In this document: positions 26,798 to 36,513 of the stretch, piece by piece
Layout: every line of letters starts with the position of its first letter
Position numbering within the stretch: the first letter of the stretch is position 1
NCBI RefSeq assembly: GCF_020616155.1
Contig: NZ_CP085530.1
Location: 2,912,501-2,976,500, forward strand
Length of the DNA: 64,000 bases
Direction: 5' to 3'
Source: Vogesella sp. XCS3
GTDB taxonomy: Bacteria; Pseudomonadota; Gammaproteobacteria; Burkholderiales; Chromobacteriaceae
The notes under the pieces: model-generated
The model's input: only the letters and a program-made list of their open reading frames with translations
Database searches by the model: none
Told to the model about the DNA's origin: nothing
Translations under genes and position numbers: made by a program

Positions 26798-28191
26798 AAT
26801 GGCTAAGTAGCGTGTTGGAGAAGCTGCGTAATACCAGCAACCCACTGATTCAGAAGATTCTGGGCTGGTCGTCGGCCGAAGACCTGCAAGACAGGCAAGA
26901 TTTTGCCTCGGACGCCGAGTGGGCCATCCTGACACAAGACCCGCGTCGCCCGCGCCTGTTCATCTGGACCATTGGCCTGTTTATCGTGTGTGCCCTGCTC
27001 TGGTCAGCCCTGGCCACGCTGGACGAAGTGGCACGTGGCGAGGGCAAGGTTGTGCCCACCAGCCAGGTGCAACATTTGCAAAGCCTTGACGGCGGGGTGG
27101 TATCAAAAATCCTGGTGAAAGAGGGCGATATTGTCGACCGCGGCCAACTATTGCTGCAGGTAGATAACACCCGGTTTGTCTCTTCGCTTAACGAAAACCA
27201 GTCCCAGCTGCTGTCCTTGCAAGCCAAGGCTGCGCGCTTGCGTGCTTTGTCCGAAGGCAAACCGTTTAGTCTGCCCCCAGAAGTTACCGCCAGGGCGCCA
27301 GAGATCGCGCGCCAGGAAATGGACCTTTACCAGTCTAAACGGATGGAGCTGGAGGCTAACCTTTCCATTGCCCGTCAACAGTTGGCGCAACGCAGCCAGG
27401 AGCTGAACGAAGCACGCGCGCGGCGTGACCAGGCTAATCAAGGGCTGGATCTGACTCAGCGGGAGCTGAACGTGACTCGCCCTTTGCTGAAGTCTGGTGC
27501 GGTGTCAGAAGTGGACATCCTGCGCCTGGAGCGGGATGTATCGCGCTACCGTGGCGAGCGCGATATGTCCAACGCGCAGGTTCCCAAGATCCAGTCAGCC
27601 ATCAGTGAAGCATCCCGCAAGATTCAGGAAGTGGAGTTGGCCTTCCGCAACCAGGCAAGTACTGAGCTCTCCGAGACTTTGGCCAAGCTCAGCACGCTGG
27701 GTGCGGGCAATGCGGCCTTGCAGGACAAGGTAAAGCTGACCGAGGTGCGCTCTCCTGTACGTGGCGAGGTCAAGCGTTTGCTGGTGAATACGGTGGGTGG
27801 TGTGGTTCAGCCCGGGCGGGATATTCTGGAAATTGTGCCACTGGATGAGTCCTTGCTGATTGAGGCCAAGATATCGCCACGCGATATTGCCTTTTTGCAC
27901 CCGGGGCAGCGTGTTTTTGTGCGCTTCACCGCCTATGACTCGACCATCTATGGTGGCTTAAAAGGTTCTCTGCAACAAATTGGTGCCGACTCGATTACGG
28001 ATGAGAAGGGTAATACTTATTATGTTGTCCGCGTGAAAACAGACTCATCGCATCTGGGTAATCAGGGAAAATTGCCTATTATTCCGGGTATGACCGCTGA
28101 GGTGGATATCATTACCGGTAATAAAAGCGTGCTGAACTATTTGCTCAAGCCTGTTTTGCGGGCAAAGGCACAGGCATTGAGTGAGCGATAA
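26794..28191 (+). CDS. type I secretion membrane-fusion protein (HlyD/LapC family)
   Basis: Periplasmic adaptor linking the ABC transporter to an outer-membrane channel, 465 residues. One transmembrane helix lies at about residues 48-70 (LFIWTIGLFIVCALLWSALATL), followed by the lipoyl half-motif, a long coiled-coil hairpin (about 110-300, rich in Q, R, E and L) and the C-terminal beta barrel ending in VDIITGNKSVLNYLLKPVLR, which is typical of HlyD/LapC adaptors. It starts in an ATGA overlap with the transporter gene. Confidence 0.93.
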   Translation: MKWLSSVLEKLRNTSNPLIQKILGWSSAEDLQDRQDFASDAEWAILTQDPRRPRLFIWTIGLFIVCALLWSALATLDEVARGEGKVVPTSQVQHLQSLDGGVVSKILVKEGDIVDRGQLLLQVDNTRFVSSLNENQSQLLSLQAKAARLRALSEGKPFSLPPEVTARAPEIARQEMDLYQSKRMELEANLSIARQQLAQRSQELNEARARRDQANQGLDLTQRELNVTRPLLKSGAVSEVDILRLERDVSRYRGERDMSNAQVPKIQSAISEASRKIQEVELAFRNQASTELSETLAKLSTLGAGNAALQDKVKLTEVRSPVRGEVKRLLVNTVGGVVQPGRDILEIVPLDESLLIEAKISPRDIAFLHPGQRVFVRFTAYDSTIYGGLKGSLQQIGADSITDEKGNTYYVVRVKTDSSHLGNQGKLPIIPGMTAEVDIITGNKSVLNYLLKPVLRAKAQALSER

Positions 28192-28192
28192 T

Positions 28193-28792
28193 ATGTATAC
28201 CTTATTGATATCCTCCAGTATCTCTTTGCAAGAGCATTTGGCTGCGGCGCTGGGTAGTTTTATAGAAGTGCAACCTTCATTATGGGATCTGCCAAGTAAT
28301 ACTCGTTTTCGCCAGGGAGATCTGGTTTGGATTGATGGTGATAATCAGGACCCAGATTTGATCAAGCGGTTATGCAAGGGTGATTTTGGCCCGGTCCGGG
28401 TTATTGTATTAAGTAGTACACCAAATGATGCCGCTGCAGTAGATTGGCTCGGCTACGGTGCGGCGGGCTATCTGCATGCCTTTGCCGCCCCGGAAACGCT
28501 GCGACAAACCATGGCAGTTGTTGAGTCGGGCGGTTTATGGGTTGGGGTCGGCCTGATGCAGCAGCTTTGTGCGCGCTTTGGCCAATTAGCCAAGCCGCAG
28601 CATCATTTAATGGCACAACTTACCGAAAGAGAGCGGGAGGTTGTACAGTACTTGAAAATGGGCAAGAGCAATAAACTTATTGCCAAAGAAATGGATATTT
28701 CAGAGCGCACAGTAAAGGCTCACCTTACTGCGATTTTTGCCAAGTTCGATGTATCAGACAGGATACAGTTATTATTGAAATTGGCCGCCTGA
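28193..28792 (+). CDS. LuxR-type regulator with an atypical receiver domain
   Basis: A 199-residue DNA-binding protein. The C-terminal about 60 residues are a LuxR/FixJ HTH: LTEREREVVQYLKMGKSNK, IAKEMDISERTVKAHL. The N-terminal half has receiver-like spacing (LLISSS, LVWIDGD with a possible phospho-Asp, VIVLSST, GAAGYLHAF) but lacks the conserved acidic pair after strand one and the usual lysine after strand five, so conventional phosphorylation is doubtful. ATG 28193 is one base past the fusion-protein stop; GTG 28181 would overlap it. Its place between the secretion genes and the first adhesin suggests it regulates adhesion, perhaps through the shared motif at 28798 and 36434. CsgD/VpsT-like regulators are an analogy, not a demonstrated match. 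Confidence 0.8.
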   Translation: MYTLLISSSISLQEHLAAALGSFIEVQPSLWDLPSNTRFRQGDLVWIDGDNQDPDLIKRLCKGDFGPVRVIVLSSTPNDAAAVDWLGYGAAGYLHAFAAPETLRQTMAVVESGGLWVGVGLMQQLCARFGQLAKPQHHLMAQLTEREREVVQYLKMGKSNKLIAKEMDISERTVKAHLTAIFAKFDVSDRIQLLLKLAA

Positions 28793-28797
28793 TCGAT

Positions 28798-28817
28798 TTT
28801 GCCCATTGGTACAATAG
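28798..28817 (+). promoter_or_regulatory. shared adhesin upstream motif, copy 1
   Basis: TTTGCCCATTGGTACAATAG, 18 of 20 bases identical to the motif upstream of the second adhesin. TACAAT (28810-28815) preceded by TGG reads as an extended -10 element, 63 bases before the adhesin ATG. Confidence 0.55.
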
Positions 28818-28829
28818 GTAGGTTCTGAG

Positions 28830-28874
28830 AGCCCCAATACATTGTTGATTATTACAACAATGTTTGGGGCTTTT
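28830..28874 (+). terminator. long hairpin just before the first adhesin start
   Basis: Arms 28830-28847 and 28855-28871 pair over 17 base pairs with one bulged T at 28838 and a 7-base loop ATTATTA, followed by TTTT. The only Shine-Dalgarno-like run, GGGG at 28866-28869, lies in the right arm eight bases before ATG 28878, so the stem could both terminate transcription and block translation. Confidence 0.7.
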
Positions 28875-28877
28875 ATC

Positions 28878-31800
28878 ATGGCTAATGCGACAAGCGTTCA
28901 AGGTACTGTCGAAGCACTTTCTGGGAAAATTCTGGCCGTTGCGGTTGATGGTTCAACCCGGATATTGCAGGTGGGCGATAGAATTTTTGCTGGTGAGCGA
29001 CTTGTTGTTCCCGCTGATTCATTTATCGAACTGCGGGGTATGAATGGTAATATTGTTAGAATTGCGGAAGAGCGAAGTATCAGTATCACCGACGATGTAT
29101 TTTCTCCAGCACCGACAGATAATACCGATACAGCCATTGCACCGCTTAATCAAGATGCCCGTAGTGTATTGGCCGCACTTGAAAGTACCCAAGACCCCTT
29201 GCAAGCGCTTGAACCTACCGCTGCAGGCCTGACAGGGGGCTCGGGTGAAGACGGTGGTAGCTCATTTGTCCGTATCGCGCGTATCGCCGAGAATATCCAG
29301 CCACTGTCGCTCAGTGCCCAGCTTGTGTCGGATACCACTACCAGTATTGTACTGGCTGATGCTGCCGCACCAGCCACGGTAGTACTGGATGTGACGCCCC
29401 CCGCCCTGACGGTGCTTCTGGATCCATCCAGTGATAGCGGCCTCAAAGGCGACGGCATCACCAATGACAGCACGCCCACCGTCAGCGGTACCGGTGAGCC
29501 TGGCAACACCATTACGATCACCACGCCTGTGGGTGAGGTCGTTACCACGACGGTCAACCCGGATGGCAGCTGGACGGCTACGCCGACACGCCCCTTGCCT
29601 GACGGCAACAATTCTATCAATGTCACCGAGACCGACCCGGCAGGAAATACTACCAGTACCAACCTGCCGGTTATCGTAGATACCAAAGCCCCGGTGCTGA
29701 CCGCCCAGCTCGACCCGGGCAGCGACAGCGGCACCCAGGGCGATGGCGTCACCAACGACAATACGCCGACCATTAGCGGCGTTAGCGAGCCGGGCAACAC
29801 CATCACGGTGACCACACCGACCGGCGAAGTGCTGACCACCACGGTGAAACCGGACGGCAGCTGGAGCGTGACTCCGACGCAGCCGCTGCCGGAAGGTGCG
29901 GCCAACTTCCCGGTGACTGCTACCGACCCGGCCGGCAACACCGCCAGCACTACGGTGCCGGTCACCATCGATACCACGCCGCCAGCGGCCAGCATCACGC
30001 TAGCCCCCAACATCACCGACGATGACGTGATCAACGCCGCCGAGGCCGGGCAGGACATTCCGGTGAGCGGCAGCGTTGGCGGTGATGTCAAAGTCGGCGA
30101 CACCGTCACCCTCACCGTGAACGGCAAGCAGTTCACTGGTACGGTCGGGGCCGACAAGACCTTCACCATCAACGTCCCCGGCGCGGACCTGGTAGCGGAT
30201 AGCGACAAGGTGATCGACGCCAGCGTCACCACCACCGATGCCGCCGGTAATAGCAGCACCGCCACCGATACCGAGGGTTACAGCGTCCAGACCACGCTGC
30301 CGACCGTCACCGCCCAGCTCGACCCGGGCAGCGACAGCGGTACCAAGGGTGATGGCGTCACCAACGACACCACGCCGACCATCAGCGGCGTCAGCGAGCC
30401 AGGCAACACCATCACGGTGACCACGCCGACCGGCGAAGTGCTGACCACCACGGTGAAACCGGACGGCAGCTGGAGCGTGACCCCGACGCAGCCGCTGCCG
30501 GAAGGTACGGCCAACTTCCCGGTTACCGCCACCGACCCGGCCGGCAACACCGCCAGTACCACGGTGCCGGTCACCATCGACACCACGCCGCCAGCGGCCA
30601 GCATCACGCTGAACCCCAATATCACCGACGATGACGTGATCAATGCCGCCGAAGCCACCCAGCAGATTCCGGTCAGCGGCACCGTGGGTGGCGACGTCAA
30701 AGTGGGCGACACCGTCACCCTCACCGTCAACGGCAAGCAGTTCACCGGCGTGGTGCAAGCCGACAAGACCTTCACCATCAACGTCCCCGGTGCCGACCTG
30801 GTGGCCGACAGCGACAAGGTGATCGACGCCAGCGTCACCACCACCGATGCCGCCGGTAATAGCAGCACCGCCACCGACACCGAGGGTTACAGCGTCCAGA
30901 CCACGCTGCCGACCGTCACAGCCCAGCTCGACCCGGGCAGCGACAGCGGCACCCAGGGCGATGGCGTCACCAACGACACCACCCCCACCATCAGCGGCGT
31001 CAGCGAGCCGGGCAACACCATCACGGTGACCACGCCGACCGGCGAAGTACTGACCACTACGGTGAAACCGGACGGCAGCTGGAGCGTGACCCCGACGCAG
31101 CCGCTGCCGGAAGGTGCGGCCAACTTCCCGGTGACCGCCACTGACCCGGCGGGTAATACCGCCAGCACCACGGTGCCGGTCACCATCGACACCACGCCGC
31201 CAGCGGCCAGCATCACGCTAGACCCCAACATCACCGACGATGACGTGATCAACGCCGCCGAAGCCGGGCAAGACATTCCGGTGAGCGGCAGCGTTGGTGG
31301 CGACGTCAAAGTCGGCGACACCGTTACCCTCACCGTCAACGGCAAACAGTTCACCGGTACGGTCGGGGCCGACAAGACCTTCACCATCAACGTCCCCGGT
31401 GCCGACCTGGTGGCCGACAGCGACAAGGTGATCGACGCCAGCGTCACCACCACCGATGCCGCCGGTAATAGCAGCACCGCCACCGACACCGAGGGTTACA
31501 GCGTCCAGACCACGCTGCCGACCGTCACAGCCCAGCTCGACCCGGGCAGCGACAGCGGCACCCAGGGCGATGGCGTCACCAACGACACCACCCCCACCAT
31601 CAGCGGCGTCAGCGAGCCGGGCAACACCATCACGGTGACCACGCCGACCGGCGAAGTACTGACCACTACGGTGAAACCGGACGGCAGCTGGAGCGTGACC
31701 CCGACGCAGCCGCTGCCGGAAGGTGCGGCCAACTTCCCGGTGACCGCCACTGACCCGGCGGGTAATACCGCCAGCACCACGGTGCCGGTCACCATCGACA

Positions 31801-34800
31801 CCACGCCGCCAGCAGCCAGCATCACGCTAGACCCCAACATCACCGACGATGACGTGATCAACGCCGCCGAAGCCAGCCAAGATATTCCTGTCGGCGGTAC
31901 CGTCGGCGGCGACGTCAAAGTCGGCGATACCGTTACCCTCACCGTGAACGGCAAGCAGTTCACCGGTACGGTCGGGGCCGATAAGACCTTCACCATCAAC
32001 GTTCCTGGCGCCGACCTGGTGGCGGACAGCGACAAGGTGATCGACGCCAGCGTCACCACCACCGACGCCGCCGGTAATAGCAGCACCGCCACCGACACCG
32101 AGGATTACAGCGTCCAGACCACGCTGCCGACCGTCACCGCCCAGCTCGACCCGGGCAGCGATAGCGGCACCCAGGGCGATGGCGTCACCAACGACAATAC
32201 GCCGACCATCAGCGGCGTCAGCGAGCCGGGCAACACCATCACGGTGACCACGCCGACCGGCGAAGTACTGACCACCACGGTGAAACCGGACGGCAGCTGG
32301 AGCGTGACCCCGACGCAGCCGCTGCCGGAAGGTGCGGCCAACTTCCAGGTGACCGCTACCGATCCAGCCGGCAATACTGCCAGCACTACGGTACCGGTCG
32401 TGATTGATACGGTGATTCCCAATGACGGTGTTGCTCCGATTGTTACCATCACCGAAGACGCCAACAACGATGGCTTTATCAATGCGGCTGAGTCACAAGG
32501 GCCCGTTGACCTCCAGGTTGCCTTTAATCCTGACAAAGTCGTGATTGGCGATGTAGTGAAGATCACTGCCAATGGCGTTACCCAGGATGTGGTGATCAGT
32601 GCCGCTGACAAAGCTAACGGCTACGTCACCGCCACGACGCCATTACCGGCAGATGGCAGTACGCTGAATGTCAGTGCCGTCATCGTGGATGCCGCTGGTA
32701 ATAGCAGCCTGCCAGGTAGCGATAGTGCCATCATCGATATCAAAGGGCCTGGCGTGGTGGCAGATACGGGCAGCGGGAATGAGGACACGATCATCACCGG
32801 CAATGTTCTGGCTAACGACACGGTTAGTGCCGGAGAACTCATGACGGTACAAGGCTTCAGTCTGGATGGTGGTGCGACTACTCATCAGCCTGGTGATACG
32901 GTCGTGATTGCGGGCGTTGGTACATTCAGCCTGGAGCAGGATGGTGCATATACCTTTACGCCAGTTTTGCACTGGAGCGGTACCGTGCCGGCGGTGACCT
33001 ATACCGCTATCGACGATCATGGCAATAGTGCCAGCACCGAGTTGCAGATAACGGTTGTCGCCGTGGCTGACAAGCCGGATTTAACCATCATCAGTAACGA
33101 TAAAACCGAGCAGTTCAGCGAGGCTAGCTGGGAAAGCGTACCGAATACGAATAGTGTGAGTACTGCTTATACCGAGAGCAATGTTCTGGATGGGTGGACA
33201 CGCGTAGATGGGCCACCAGGGTCAGCAGGAATCAATTGCTTCGAAGTCTGGTCTACCGGTGACCTGATGCGTAACCAGGCGGGTAAAGATATTGCTGTGC
33301 AAGCTGCGCCTGGAGGGGGGAAGAATTTCATCGAGCTCAACGACTCGACGCTCCCTGAGTTAGGGCAAACTATCGGTATTACCAAAACTATTGCTACAAC
33401 AGCCGGAGAGTTGTACCAGCTGGATTTTGCAGCGGCCGGGCGCCCCGGTTTTTCTGCAGACTTTACTCGCTTGGGTATTTATGTAGATGGGGTGCTGTAT
33501 CAGTCTATTGAGCTCACCAGCCCTCAGGACTATCTTGATTGGCACAACGTCAAAGTCAACATTGCTGGTGATGGTAATAGCCATACCATTACGTTGCGTA
33601 CCGATGCGTCCAGCTTTGATCCAGGGGGTCGAGGCGTTCTGCTGGATGTTGTGGGGATGACCAGTTGCACCGGGCTGATTGCTGGTAACAATATTGTCGA
33701 TACCAAGGTACATCTGGCTGACTATATCAGTGGTGCACTGGTAGATACCGATGGCTCGGAGTCGCTTTCTTATACCTTTGGCAATTTGCCAGCAGGTAGC
33801 ACGATTGTGACGAGCAGTGGTACTTATACGCCAAGCGGCGGTGCCGTTACGATTCCTGCCAGCGAGCTGGCCTCTGCCAATTTGTATCTGCCAAGCAGCT
33901 ATACCGGTACCTTGGCGCTTAATGTGACCGACACCGCTACCGAGGCTTCCAACGGTAGTACTGCAACGAACACCGGTATCTTGCACCTGGAGATTCAGCC
34001 ACCGCTGGTGGTGACGGGGACGCCTGCTCCTACCATTACCATCTTGTCCGATATCAATAATGATGGATTCCTTAATGCCCAGGAGGTAGGCAACAGCGCG
34101 ACGGTAGCCGTAAGAGTGGCCGTACCTACGGCTGCCAAGGTGGGCGATATCATTACGCTAACCGATAACAATCCGGGTAGTACGCCACAGCAACATGTGC
34201 TCACTGCGGCGGATATTGCTGCTGGTTACTGGGATAGTACGGTTACTCGCCCGGCAGAAGGTAGCCGGCTAGTGGTGGTTGCATCGCTTACCGATCTGGA
34301 TGGCAAGGTGTCGCCGTCATCTAGCGACTACGCCACACTGGATACAGCGCCACCGGCGGCCAGCATCACGCTGAACCCCAACATCACCGCTGACGACGTG
34401 ATCAACGCGGCCGAAGCCGGCCAGCAGATTCCGGTCGGCGGTACGGCAGGTGGTGACGTAAAAGTGGGCGACACCGTCACCCTGACCGTTAACGGCAAAC
34501 AGTTCTCCGGTACCGTGGCGGCTGACAAGAGCTTCACCATCAATATCCCTGGTGCAGACCTGGTGGCAGATAGTGACAAGCGTGTTGATGCCAAAGTGAC
34601 CACTACCGACGTGGCCGGCAACAGTACCACTGTCGAGACTGCAGAAGGTTACAGTGTGGATACCAGCGCCCCGTCGCTGGTGATCACCTCTAGCGACGGT
34701 ACCTTGTCGCCAGGTGAAACCGTCACGTTGACCTTTAGCTTCAGCGAGGCGGTGACCGGTTTTACCGCTAGCGACGTCGCGATCACGGGTGGCACACTGA

Positions 34801-36248
34801 ATGCGGCTACGCTGGCGACAGCTGATGGAGGCAAGACCTGGACTGCTACCATGACGCAGGGCGGCACCGCCCAGCCGGTGGTCACGGTGAGCAATGGCAG
34901 TTATACCGATCTGGCAGGTAACGCTGGTACCGGTAATAGTTTGAAACTGAATAATGCGCCCGATGCCATCGACGATAACTATGTGATGAGCCCGCTGACC
35001 AGTAATTACTGGGGTTACCGTGAGGGGCCGGATGGGGCTAACCTGACTTCTGTTGCACAGGTCGAGACCTTTGCCAAAAATCACACGGCGACGGCGACAT
35101 TCCAGGCCAATACTTTGAGTTTCGGCGGGGTTAGCAACAACCTCGGTGGTACTGGCAACCTGGCAACTTTTTTGGGTAAAAATGTCAGTGATTTGCAGAC
35201 CACCGCCAACTACACTGCCACGTCGGACGCTATTGTGCAGATGGCAGGCAAAATCAACCTGGCCCCAGGTACGTACAATTTCCGCGTGTATGCTGATGAT
35301 GGTTTTGTGGTTCGCATCAACGGCCAGGAAGCCGGTAAGTTTGATGGTATCCAGGGGCCAACCACGCGCGAATTTGCCAGCTTTACCATCACCCAGGGCG
35401 GTGAGCAGAGTATCGAGATTTTCTATTGGGACCAGGGCGGCGCTGCTGTATTCAAGGCCGAGCTGCGTCAGGAAGGTGGTGCTTACCAAGTGTTGACTGT
35501 CAGCCCATTGGTCACCACGGAAGGTACTCCCTTGACCATTGAGCCAGTCAGCCTGCTGGGTAATGATACGGATCCGAACGGCGATACGCTGCAAATCCTG
35601 TCGGTGCAAGACTCTACCCATGGAACGGTGGCATTGGTAAACGGGAAGGTGGTGTTTACGCCTGAGAGTAACTACAGCGGAGAGGCTCACTTCACGTATA
35701 CCGTGACAGATGGCAAGGGGGGAACTGACACTGCAACGGCAACGCTGAAGGTTAATCCCCCTATCGGTAGTATGCTGGCAGGTGGGTTGGCCGCAAATGT
35801 GAGTGATGCGAGTCTGGCGGGTGACAACACCTTCAATGGTGGGCCGGGCGACGACTATATGATAGGTGGCAAGGGGAACGACACGCTGACGGGTGGCGCC
35901 GGCAAGGACACTTTCGTGTGGCATCTTGGCGATGGCGGCAGCCCCGGTGCCCCGGTTCGCGACACCATTACGGACTTCAACCGTAGCGAAGGCGATGTGC
36001 TGGACCTGCGTGACCTGCTGCAGAACGAGTCACCGGCTACGCTGGACAAGTATTTGCACTTTACTGCTAGTGGTGGCGATACCCTGATCCAGGTTAGCAG
36101 TGCGGGTGGCTTTAGCGGGAGTAACTATGCCGCCGCGGCTGATCAGGAAATCTTGCTGAAAGGCGTAACGATGGCGGACTTGGGCAGTAATGATGGTCAG
36201 ATCATTACGGAGTTGTTGAAGAACAATTTGAAGGTGGATGGTATGTAA
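28878..36248 (+). CDS. LapA-like giant RTX adhesin with retention module (first)
   Basis: A 2456-residue surface adhesin for the adjacent type I system. Residues 1-130 are a LapA/BapA-type retention module with TAAG at 114-117, the kind of site LapG proteases cut. Ig-like domains follow, with about 4.5 copies of a 203-residue (609-base) unit at about 269-1177. Then come a cadherin-like domain, a lectin-like domain (about 1400-1597), further Ig-like domains, a PA14-like domain (about 2036-2207, YADDGFVVRINGQ), short RTX nonapeptides (GGKGNDTLTGGAGKD) and the T1SS C-terminal signal. The start is set at 28878, where the family begins; an ATG at 28842 lies in the hairpin. Export, surface retention and Ca2+ dependence are inferred from the family. 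Confidence 0.92.
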   Translation: MANATSVQGTVEALSGKILAVAVDGSTRILQVGDRIFAGERLVVPADSFIELRGMNGNIVRIAEERSISITDDVFSPAPTDNTDTAIAPLNQDARSVLAALESTQDPLQALEPTAAGLTGGSGEDGGSSFVRIARIAENIQPLSLSAQLVSDTTTSIVLADAAAPATVVLDVTPPALTVLLDPSSDSGLKGDGITNDSTPTVSGTGEPGNTITITTPVGEVVTTTVNPDGSWTATPTRPLPDGNNSINVTETDPAGNTTSTNLPVIVDTKAPVLTAQLDPGSDSGTQGDGVTNDNTPTISGVSEPGNTITVTTPTGEVLTTTVKPDGSWSVTPTQPLPEGAANFPVTATDPAGNTASTTVPVTIDTTPPAASITLAPNITDDDVINAAEAGQDIPVSGSVGGDVKVGDTVTLTVNGKQFTGTVGADKTFTINVPGADLVADSDKVIDASVTTTDAAGNSSTATDTEGYSVQTTLPTVTAQLDPGSDSGTKGDGVTNDTTPTISGVSEPGNTITVTTPTGEVLTTTVKPDGSWSVTPTQPLPEGTANFPVTATDPAGNTASTTVPVTIDTTPPAASITLNPNITDDDVINAAEATQQIPVSGTVGGDVKVGDTVTLTVNGKQFTGVVQADKTFTINVPGADLVADSDKVIDASVTTTDAAGNSSTATDTEGYSVQTTLPTVTAQLDPGSDSGTQGDGVTNDTTPTISGVSEPGNTITVTTPTGEVLTTTVKPDGSWSVTPTQPLPEGAANFPVTATDPAGNTASTTVPVTIDTTPPAASITLDPNITDDDVINAAEAGQDIPVSGSVGGDVKVGDTVTLTVNGKQFTGTVGADKTFTINVPGADLVADSDKVIDASVTTTDAAGNSSTATDTEGYSVQTTLPTVTAQLDPGSDSGTQGDGVTNDTTPTISGVSEPGNTITVTTPTGEVLTTTVKPDGSWSVTPTQPLPEGAANFPVTATDPAGNTASTTVPVTIDTTPPAASITLDPNITDDDVINAAEASQDIPVGGTVGGDVKVGDTVTLTVNGKQFTGTVGADKTFTINVPGADLVADSDKVIDASVTTTDAAGNSSTATDTEDYSVQTTLPTVTAQLDPGSDSGTQGDGVTNDNTPTISGVSEPGNTITVTTPTGEVLTTTVKPDGSWSVTPTQPLPEGAANFQVTATDPAGNTASTTVPVVIDTVIPNDGVAPIVTITEDANNDGFINAAESQGPVDLQVAFNPDKVVIGDVVKITANGVTQDVVISAADKANGYVTATTPLPADGSTLNVSAVIVDAAGNSSLPGSDSAIIDIKGPGVVADTGSGNEDTIITGNVLANDTVSAGELMTVQGFSLDGGATTHQPGDTVVIAGVGTFSLEQDGAYTFTPVLHWSGTVPAVTYTAIDDHGNSASTELQITVVAVADKPDLTIISNDKTEQFSEASWESVPNTNSVSTAYTESNVLDGWTRVDGPPGSAGINCFEVWSTGDLMRNQAGKDIAVQAAPGGGKNFIELNDSTLPELGQTIGITKTIATTAGELYQLDFAAAGRPGFSADFTRLGIYVDGVLYQSIELTSPQDYLDWHNVKVNIAGDGNSHTITLRTDASSFDPGGRGVLLDVVGMTSCTGLIAGNNIVDTKVHLADYISGALVDTDGSESLSYTFGNLPAGSTIVTSSGTYTPSGGAVTIPASELASANLYLPSSYTGTLALNVTDTATEASNGSTATNTGILHLEIQPPLVVTGTPAPTITILSDINNDGFLNAQEVGNSATVAVRVAVPTAAKVGDIITLTDNNPGSTPQQHVLTAADIAAGYWDSTVTRPAEGSRLVVVASLTDLDGKVSPSSSDYATLDTAPPAASITLNPNITADDVINAAEAGQQIPVGGTAGGDVKVGDTVTLTVNGKQFSGTVAADKSFTINIPGADLVADSDKRVDAKVTTTDVAGNSTTVETAEGYSVDTSAPSLVITSSDGTLSPGETVTLTFSFSEAVTGFTASDVAITGGTLNAATLATADGGKTWTATMTQGGTAQPVVTVSNGSYTDLAGNAGTGNSLKLNNAPDAIDDNYVMSPLTSNYWGYREGPDGANLTSVAQVETFAKNHTATATFQANTLSFGGVSNNLGGTGNLATFLGKNVSDLQTTANYTATSDAIVQMAGKINLAPGTYNFRVYADDGFVVRINGQEAGKFDGIQGPTTREFASFTITQGGEQSIEIFYWDQGGAAVFKAELRQEGGAYQVLTVSPLVTTEGTPLTIEPVSLLGNDTDPNGDTLQILSVQDSTHGTVALVNGKVVFTPESNYSGEAHFTYTVTDGKGGTDTATATLKVNPPIGSMLAGGLAANVSDASLAGDNTFNGGPGDDYMIGGKGNDTLTGGAGKDTFVWHLGDGGSPGAPVRDTITDFNRSEGDVLDLRDLLQNESPATLDKYLHFTASGGDTLIQVSSAGGFSGSNYAAAADQEILLKGVTMADLGSNDGQIITELLKNNLKVDGM
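29683..32410 (+). repeat. 609-bp in-frame tandem repeats in adhesin 1
   Basis: About 4.5 copies of a 203-codon unit, recognised by the recurring TAQLDPGSDSG start at about 29698, 30307, 30916, 31525 and 32134. Copies 3 and 4 are almost identical at the DNA level. The second half of the unit recurs once more, diverged, at about 34340-34650. Confidence 0.9.
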
Positions 36249-36293
36249 GCATAGGTGTGAGCCTTTGTTGCTGACCAAGTAGTCCATTTGAAG

Positions 36294-36320
36294 AGAGCCG
36301 GCATGCCGGCTCTTTTTTTG
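36294..36320 (+). terminator. intrinsic terminator after adhesin 1
   Basis: AGAGCCGGCATGCCGGCTCT (36294-36313), self-complementary, followed by a long T-run. The same AGAGCCGGC stem ends adhesin 2. Confidence 0.92.
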
Positions 36321-36433
36321 TTTGTCGTGCTATCAAATGCTGCGGTGCATCAGCCCTGTTTTGTGGTTACTTTCAGTATTTCACTTGATTATCAATGGCT
36401 TATGATTATTTCGTTATGTGGAAATATGCCTAA

Positions 36434-36453
36434 TTTGCCCATCAGTACAATAG
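36434..36453 (+). promoter_or_regulatory. shared adhesin upstream motif, copy 2
   Basis: TTTGCCCATCAGTACAATAG, matching 18/20 the copy at 28798, here 61 bases before the second adhesin ATG. TATAAT at 36474-36479 is an additional possible -10. The 36321-36513 gap is AT-rich and otherwise featureless; GGAG at 36503-36506 is the ribosome-binding site. Confidence 0.55.
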
Positions 36454-36513
36454 ATTGCCTTCTATAAGTATCTCTATAATTTTCTAATCAAAAATAGTCT
36501 CTGGAGTTCGACC

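Noticed and set aside
28842-28877. Upstream ATG at 28842 as start of adhesin 1.
   Set aside because: It lies in the left arm of the hairpin, has no ribosome-binding site, and adds twelve residues not found at the start of retention modules.
34317-35924. Minus-strand open frame of 535 codons within adhesin 1.
   Set aside because: Lies opposite recognised Ig-like and PA14-like domains and has low-complexity composition.
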